Positions 56,750-64,000 of a stretch of 64,000 bases of DNA are shown piece after piece; position 1 is the stretch's first letter; every line of letters begins with the position of its first letter. Location: assembly GCA_037962975.1 (NCBI GenBank), contig CM075673.1:122035001-122099000 (forward strand), read 5' to 3'. Position numbers and translations under genes: made by a program. Origin of the DNA: Clitoria ternatea (lineage: Eukaryota > Streptophyta > Magnoliopsida > Fabales > Fabaceae). The notes under the pieces were generated by a model, which had not been told where the DNA came from, did not search any database, and saw only the letters and a list, made by a program, of their open reading frames with translations.

Positions 56750-58707
56750 GAATATCAGTACATAAGAAGAAAACAAAATTCTCACAGTTCAACGTATGAA
56801 ATCACATTCAAGGCCAATTTAATCATATCTAACACGTCATATACGTCATATGGGGCACATAAAACTTGCTCTAAGCATTCTTACTCAGAAATTCTCATTA
56901 TAAGCTAAATTTGGATATATCCAACATTTCATATACATCAAAAAGGCATATACAACCGGTTCCCACATTCACACTTATAAATCTTCATTCCAAACTTATT
57001 TATCATGCAAAATTCAAACTCATCATCTTTAACAAACATATTCTCGTGCCATTCCAAACATCTCAATAACTATATGGCAAGGCAGGCATGAGTATTTAAC
57101 ACATACATCAAATCACTCTCAATTTACTCATGCAATTTGAATGTTAACTCCTCTCCTACCTCGAGGGAAGAGCCGAACGGTTCCAATGTTCCGAATGCTC
57201 CATTGCATCACCCGGAATACAATCTACATACCATATGCAAGTATTTTCACATAATTAATAACCATCATAATTTTAAATACTTGCTAGCTTATCATAAAGC
57301 TCAACCCCAAGTCCTAGACTCGCTAAACACCAAGTTATGTAATTGTGTTAGGCTTTGGGAATTTCTTTCCCAAAGCCAAGATCCTCTAGATCCTAAAGGC
57401 TAACTACACCCCACATCATCATTATCTAATCCATTACATGATGTATTTCCAATTCACCTTAACTCTTCAAATATCCTCATTATCATTTAAAGCTCACACA
57501 ATTCATCCTTGCTTCTCTTAAACCATCCTTAGTTATAAAACTCTAATGACACAAATCATGGTCTATCAATTTACCAACCAATATGTATATTCAATTAGTT
57601 CTACCATTAAGGGTTATCTCCAATGTTCACCATTATTCATCATTATGATTAACAACACACATATTAAATATCACCCATTACATTCAATTTAACCTTTCAA
57701 GCTATATTATATCCATTTCCCCAAATTCTTAGGGCTAGGGTTTCCATCAAAACCCAACAACTATTACCAATACCCATTAATCACCATCAATGGCCATCTT
57801 TCATCATTAATATCATTCTTCAATATCATTAAACCTATATTCTACTCATATTTCACACTTTCCCCAATTTATTAGAGTTAGGGTTTCACTAAAACCCAAC
57901 AACATTCAGTAATACCCATTTATTTCTCATCACCTTCCAACATTAATCTTAAGTACTCTATTAAATGCTCATAAAGGCTCACATTTAAGCCACCCCACCT
58001 TAGGGTTTCCATGATTTAATACTCTCCCAACAACTCCTATGCAATAAATACTCCCCCAAATACCAAGAACCCAAAATCTAGGGCATAAAGCTCATGAAAA
58101 TGATGAGGAACTTACCTCAACCAAGAGACAACCGTGAGCTTCCAATAGAGGGAGAGAAAACACAAAAATAGAGTGGGAGAAGGAGAGCTTCTAATCGCCA
58201 TTGTTGTCTCCTTCAAGCTTGAAGCAAAACGAAGTGGAGAAGGAGAAGGCACACCACCATGCTTAGGGTTTTTAGGAGAGGAAGAAGAAGGTGGAAGAAG
58301 AAGAAGTGTAGAAAGGAGAGGGAGGAAGTGACGTGAAAAGGAGAAGAGAAAGTGGGAGTTTATATTTTTATTATTTGGCTTCACATTAAAATCTCCCCGT
58401 TTTGTAACAAACAGGCTCTCAGTTTGGCCTCAATACTAGTTCCAAAAATTATTCCGATTATAGATTCAGATTCCCCATAATATTCTTAACAGCCCTGACC
58501 AACGGCATCTCAATCGGAGATACTTGGTCCGACACCCATATTCTATTCGGGTATAATTTCATCTCTTAAAGTCCCAATAAATTATAATTTTCCAAAATAA
58601 ATCCCAATTTAATCTTTCTAATATTTTTGGGACACAAATCCACTCATATACAATTATTTATTATTTATTCTCCTTAATTTATTATTTTTATAAAATTCAG
58701 GATGTTA

Positions 58708-59244
58708 CACCTATAGATATCACTCCTGTCACATAGGAGAGACAAATCCCATCTACATCACTTATATCCCTCTGCATAATTTGTTCATTACTTAACCAGA
58801 ACCTTTATAGTCCTCTTGTTACAAAAGATGTTTGATTGTATTAAAACAACAAACTCCTTATGTAGGAATCGTAGTGACTTCAGGTCAAAGGACTACATAT
58901 ACCATTATCACATTGAGAATTGTTTATGACATTTATGTAACGATCCATGCAACGTTCTCATGGTGGGTCTGTCCATTACATCATTACTCTTAATGTGTAC
59001 CAGTGTGAAGATTTGATATCATTTATATCCATGATCTGTGAGATCAGATCATCAGTACACTCACACACTAGTCTTAATGTATTTACATGTCCCCACATAA
59101 ATACTTGACTATGGACATTTTAGGAATAACTCTCATATGACCTATTACTCCAAGGATAAATAAAGGTTGTTAAACTATTTAACAAAAAAATGCCTTATAC
59201 AAAATGATGCGTCCTATATAGGCTCTTAGTGCATATTTCCAACA
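58708..59244 (-). mobile_element. Copia-like LTR fragment
   Basis: In the minus sense it begins TGTTGGAAATATGCAC at 59244 and continues to the G boundary. The start and the sequence style (a long unique LTR with TGTTGGAAAT) look like a Ty1/copia LTR. There is no adjoining coding region and the other end is cut by LTR G. I cannot place the lineage. Confidence 0.45.
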
Positions 59245-60689
59245 AATAGTTCATTGACTATTATTCTTCTTGATTTCTTTTGTTTATTATATGAATATGA
59301 ATTAACTATTTATGTAACAATCTTGATTCATCCAATAAGTTCGTAACCTTCTTTTAACTTGATTTCCTGGATTACTAGAGTAAAGACTATGGAGCAGGTA
59401 GTAATCCATTTAAATTTAATATATTTGTTTTGTAATTCATACTCTTATTCAGCAAGCGAGATTAATTCCTTTCATTAGAAGGCAAGTTCAGTATGCAATT
59501 ATGTATGTCCTTGGAACCGGCATATTTTTAATCATTTGACACTGGACTAGGATTTTACAATAGCATGTAGTATGATGTGGAGTTAAACATCAGCCTTTAA
59601 CATTTAAAGACAAGTAAAGAGGTGTTTTATAGATTACATACTATACTATGGTGTGATTCAAATCATATGGACTAGAAGTTCAAACCACTAATTTATAGAT
59701 TCATCAACAGTAAAGAGGGGAGGTCCAATGTATAACAACCACTAACATGCATTTGGATAATATACCATGAGATGGTGTGGTTGACCTTTGATCTAAAGAT
59801 TCTCACATGAAAATGAAACGTAAAAATCCCATTTTGGGTGTAAAATAAGTAAGAAAAGAAAGGAAAAACAGAGAGGAAACCAAAGATGCCACACATTATA
59901 ATTTATATGATGAAAAATAGAGTAAAAACTAAAAATTAAAGTTATGTTTAATACATGGGTTTATATCGGCACTATTAAGTGGCTATAGATTCAAATGAGA
60001 ATTCGTGTCTTGACATTGAACGAAAAATATGAGTGGAAAATGGAGTGTATGCAACCTTATTATTTTTGTTACATAGTATTTGGCTTCATGATACTTATAT
60101 TTAGTGTTTAGTAGCCATTTGTCTAAATCAAGTTATGTTGAAGGTATACATTCAATGATCAAAATTGATTGTCATATTGTTTAAGACTACTGTAAATTAA
60201 GTTGGATACAAAAATTACAGGTTAGCAATTTTTACCAACTCCATTTACCACTTTAAATCACGATCCAAATAAACACTCAATTAAAATCAAGTATTTGATT
60301 GTATAAGAGTGAGTGATTTTCTCTCACATATTCACATTTAATTTTTCAACCACTAACATGCATATGGTGAGAGTGAGATGAGACACATACCGTGAGTGAG
60401 CTGCCCATGAGGGAACCCTTGCTGTTGATAGTGAGTTGAAGGAGCGACATGAAGAAGGGAGGTCATCGTCGAATGAGTGAGTCATCCGTGAGGGAACCCT
60501 TGTTGTTGAGATGGGAAGAGGGTTTTGGGTTCGTGAGAAAGAGGGTAACTATTTTAGAGAGAAAAAGGGAATGGAAGAGGTTAAAGGTCATCGCGGTGGG
60601 AAGAGGTCGTTGGTCGTCTGAGAGAGGGGAAGAGGGATTAGGGTTTAGGAAAACTCAAACTGATGAAGGGTAAAGGTTTCCCTTGATTA
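59245..60689. other. Unassigned AT-rich DNA
   Basis: I see no gene, RNA or repeat of note in 59245-60340. At 60380-60500 the segment GAGGGAACCCTTGCTGTTG recurs with small changes about 85 bp later. The 74-codon open frame at 60449-60673 is rich in Arg, Glu and Gly and resembles nothing I know. Confidence 0.5.
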
Positions 60690-61089
60690 AGTTATTAGAC
60701 ATAGCGACGACATCCTCTGTCGCTATAGGATTACGGTGATCAATAATAAATCATTTAGCAATGGTATTAGAAACGTTGGACTTTAATTGACTTAACGATG
60801 GCTAAATCCGTCACTAATTTGGAGGCAAAGCAAAATCAAGGGGTGTAACATAGCACGGCTGTTGCAACTATCTCTTGCATATCTTGTAGCGATAGGGTGT
60901 CCCCGTCGCTTGTCTGTGCACCAACGAAAACATTTACAGGCAAACAAAAAATTAGAGATAAATCAATTTAGCGATGACTTACATCCGTCGCTATCTTTGC
61001 TAACCTAGCAACAATGCAAGCACCGTCACTAAAGCAAAATCAAGGATGTAACACAGCGACGATGATTATCATCACCATATCTTGCACAT
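60690..61089. mobile_element. Probable CACTA-type subterminal repeat block
   Basis: Many short units AGCGACGG/CCGTCGCTA and variants occur in both orientations (near 60698, 60715, 60780-60815, 60890-60910, 60970-61000, 61020 and 61060). A 60-bp segment AAAGCAAAATCAAGG...ATCTTGC occurs twice, about 206 bp apart (60825 and 61031). Such motif clusters are typical of the ends of plant CACTA (En/Spm) transposons. The block is cut by LTR H and no terminal CACTA sequence was found. Confidence 0.45.
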
Positions 61090-64000
61090 TGTAACATCCC
61101 AAATTTTATATAAATGATTAAATATGAAGAATAAATACTAAATAATTATATGTAGGTTAATTAATGTCCCAAAATGATGAAAATAATTAAATTAAATTAT
61201 TCATAATTTATTGGGGCTTTAAGAGCTAAAATTTTACCCGATTAAAATATGGGTGTTGGACCAAGTATCTGTGATTGAGGTGCTATTGGTCACACCTGTT
61301 AAGAATATCATTGGAAGTCTGAATATATATTTGGAATAATTTTTAGATAACGTATTGAGCCCGAACAGAGATCCTGTTTGTTGTAAAACGGTAAATTTTA
61401 ATAAGGGGTAAAATTAAAACACAAACCCACTTCACTCCCTTCACTTTCACACTATCTCTGTTTTCCTAAGGCAAGATACACTATTTTCTTCTTCTTCCTC
61501 ACTCCCTCTTCATCTCTTCTCCTATCTAAACCCTTATAGTGGTGTGTGCATCTTCTTCCTCTCCCATTTTCATTTCCATTGGAGCTTGAAGGAGAAGCTT
61601 GTGGCTTGGGACTCTCTCCCTCATTCTTTTCAATGTTCGTAACCCTTCATCCCTCTCTTGGAAACCCACTCTTTTCTTCTCTTAAGGTAAGTTTTTCATC
61701 ATTTTTCAAGAGCTTGAACCCTTGGTTATGGGTTTTGGGTGTTTGGGTGAGTAATAAATGCATATGGATTATTGAGAAAAGCCATTATTATGGAAAACCT
61801 AAGGTGGGGTGGTTTTAAATGCAAGCTTGATGAACTATTAATGGGGTACACAAAATTAATGCTTGAAATGGTGGAGTCTGTATTTATGATGTTGAATCTT
61901 TAGTAAAACCCTAACTTTGGAAGATTGGGAAAAATGATAAATATGGATTAGAGAGTATGTTTTGAGAGGAAATATATGATATTTGAATGATGGGTATGAG
62001 AGAATGTGTTAGGAGAATATTTATTGGCAATGGTGGAAAGCATTAATGATGGTAGATGGTCATTAATGGTGATTGATTACCATTGGTGTGTGAATCTTTG
62101 ATAGGTAGAGTTATAAATGGATAATAATAATACTTGAATACCTAACCCATGGTGGTTGTGGTGAAATCAATGAAATAGAAATAGTTTGATAATGAAAGTG
62201 TTGAATGCACTAAGTACTAAATTAGAATATGTAAGTCTTGGTGACTTTGAGTTGAAATAAATTATGTGTTGCCTTATGAAATGTAGGACCCATTCTGAAC
62301 GACGAGGCGTATCGCTTGGAATTCTTCTCTTGAGGTAGGAGAGGAGTTCTATATTCTAAATGCATGAATTGAGTAGTGGTTGATCATCATATGTGACAAT
62401 TTACATGTGTTGCCTTGCTTGTGTGTGTGTGACCAATTGAGATGTTGAATATGATGATGATAATTGTGCTTGGTAATATGTATTGTGCATTTGGAATATT
62501 TTTGGTATGCTATATGGTGACGAAAATTGCTTGGCTAGTGTTATGCCTTGATATGATGTGGTTATGTCTATATTTACCATAAATATAGGATGATCATTCT
62601 TGATGATGAATGAGAATGAATATGGATGATTAGCATGCCTTAGTTTGTTAATGTTTGATTTATGAGTATTAATGATGAAAATTATGTAGCCATTGTGATT
62701 GATACAAGATTAACTTGTATTGTGATTTATGAAAGTGTTGTGATGCTACATTGAAAATGTATGACAATGGCAATGATTAATTAAAATAAAATCCACCAAG
62801 AGTTTGAGTGGTGATGTTGATGATGATGATGGTTGTTGAGTGGTATAATAAGATGTATAGAGTGAGAATGCACTTGATTTGCATTTACATTGCATCCATG
62901 GCATATCATAGTTGCCGGTGTTGGAATGTTAGGGGATTCCCCCGATTGGCCCAGTGGGAGGGCGGCTCAGTGCACGAGCATCCTTGTTGTATCCCCTATG
63001 ACTCAGTGTGTAAGTCACGAAGCTGCCCATGTTGTGCTACAGGGAGCTATATGTGGTTGACCCTTGTGAGGGTGGCTCTTGATGAGCAGGTGTCCCCGAT
63101 GGTTCTATGGATCACAGCTGTCATGGTATGAATCATGGTTGGCTCGCAACACCTTGATATTGTTATGTTGTTTACTGTGATCATGGTGAGAATGGCTGGT
63201 GTTGCATTATGGGCGATGTGGTTTGGTACTAGTAAAACATGGTGAATTGCATACAAATTTATGATATATATGTACACATTTTACTACTGCAGTAGGGGTA
63301 TGATTATATGATCATGTTTGACCCACAATTTGGTGTTATTCCCACAGTTGAATCCGCATTTGTCGATAAATTCCATTGTGCATATGCATTAGCCTAAGAG
63401 CATTTGCATATAGCATGGAGATATGTCAAGGTTTGTGATATGGTGATAATTGATCTTGAGATGTGATGTTGGTTGTGATAGGTGAAATAATACCTAAAAG
63501 ACAATAATTTAAAATATGAATACAAAGATATGAAATTGGTGTATGATGATGTTGTAGGTGATGGCCCATGATGAATAAGGGCATGTATGTGTATATGTAT
63601 TGTGCTTTGCTATGGATGGTGTTATATGATCACTACATGTGTATATGAGGAAGTAATGTTATTATGATAATGATTGCTATATCTATTGCAAAGCTTACAT
63701 GTTGGTGTATATGCATATGCACATAATCACAATGTATTCATATTCGTCATTTTGAATGTAAACTCACTCTCCTATATTGTCTATTTTAGCCTCATGACGT
63801 AGGATATTCATGGAGTGAGCTCACATCTTTTGAAGTACTTGTTTTGTTGGGGGAGGTATATAGCTGTATAGGAAGTGCCTTGGCTAGTAAATCATTGATT
63901 TTGTATAGCATATGGTGTTGATATATGCTTATTATGTATCTAGATTGATGAATGTTAATTTTGAAGGTCATAGGTGAAAATTGGACCTTAGGTGTATGGC
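61090..64000 (+). mobile_element. LTR H, same family as G, runs off the window
   Basis: It begins TGTAACATCCC and is co-linear with G read on the other strand for at least 1.3 kb. A pyrimidine-rich leader lies at 61430-61540. A GC-rich block at 62930-63130 corresponds to the central blocks of the other LTRs. The 90-codon frame at 61546-61818 is within the leader region and is unlikely to be a gene. No LTR end was found before 64000. Confidence 0.75.

Larger units (their letters stand above)
54771..58707 (-). mobile_element. Minus-strand Tekay-like LTR G
   Basis: In the minus sense it starts TGTAACATCCTG at 58707. The first 1.6 kb is co-linear with LTR H (61090 onward), including TTAAGAGATGAAATTATACCCG and the GGAGAGGAGTT-type segment near 57140. 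A TATAAA lies at 58359-58364 on the minus strand, with a CT-rich leader after it. It holds palindrome arrays, a 47-bp tandem repeat and CACTCGG clusters that H lacks at the same place. It is cut at 54771 by F. Confidence 0.75.

Noticed and set aside
60449..60673. Short basic/acidic protein gene
   Set aside because: No homology that I recognise, no promoter or intron signals, and repeated segments nearby; more likely chance in AG-rich DNA.

Overview
This window is plant nuclear DNA with no ordinary host gene that I can support. It is almost wholly LTR-retrotransposon sequence, as expected of gene-poor (pericentromeric-type) heterochromatin. The families present (Tekay-type chromovirus, Athila-like, and Tat/Ogre-like Ty3/gypsy, plus a probable copia LTR) point to a flowering plant. 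The long Ogre-type LTR and general look suggest a eudicot, perhaps a papilionoid legume, but I hold the species assignment loosely.

Layout: 1-3395 is a decayed minus-strand Tekay relic J (LTR with a 23-bp minisatellite, then RNase H, RT and protease fragments). At 3396 an Athila-like element C starts on the plus strand (LTR, decayed PBS, gag). C is the host of a nest of insertions. A solo Ogre/Tat-type LTR K (6835-10196, TSD TGAAG) splits gag from protease. A Tekay element B (13180-46034, TSD TTATG) sits in the integrase. Tekay element A (14423-35702, TSD TAATC) sits in the 5' LTR of B. Tat/Retand-like element D (14597-26318, TSD GAAGG, minus strand) sits in the 5' LTR of A. Every one of these four junction pairs has an exact 5-bp target duplication, and the host sequence rejoins without loss. 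C resumes at 46035 with the integrase C-terminus, a spacer, and a spliced-looking env-like (plant transposon protein) reading frame ending near 50.2 kb.

The right end holds a second Athila-like element E (LTR, PBS, open gag start, 50277-52650), minus-strand Tekay-like LTRs F (52651-54770) and G (54771-58707), a copia-like LTR fragment (58708-59244), unassigned DNA, a probable CACTA-type subterminal block (60690-61089), and a plus-strand LTR H of the G family that runs off the window end.

Element D is the best preserved and most gene-like: a single gag-pol frame of about 1,825 codons broken only by stop codons, and, facing it on the opposite strand, an antisense gene with its own TATA box, a 95-bp intron whose splicing keeps frame, a plant gypsy-type transposon domain and a coiled coil.

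The strongest undescribed signal is a shared architecture of short CG-containing palindromes. Four unrelated element families carry arrays of a palindrome placed in pairs about 18-22 bp apart, with pairs repeating every 50-73 bp: TAATCGATTA in A, TCGCTTGAGCGA in C and G, and TGACGC-GTA-GCGTCA (with TGGCCA) in E. Spacers vary in sequence but keep their length. In C and E the array lies directly upstream of a TATA box; in C a second copy lies upstream of the env-like transcription unit.
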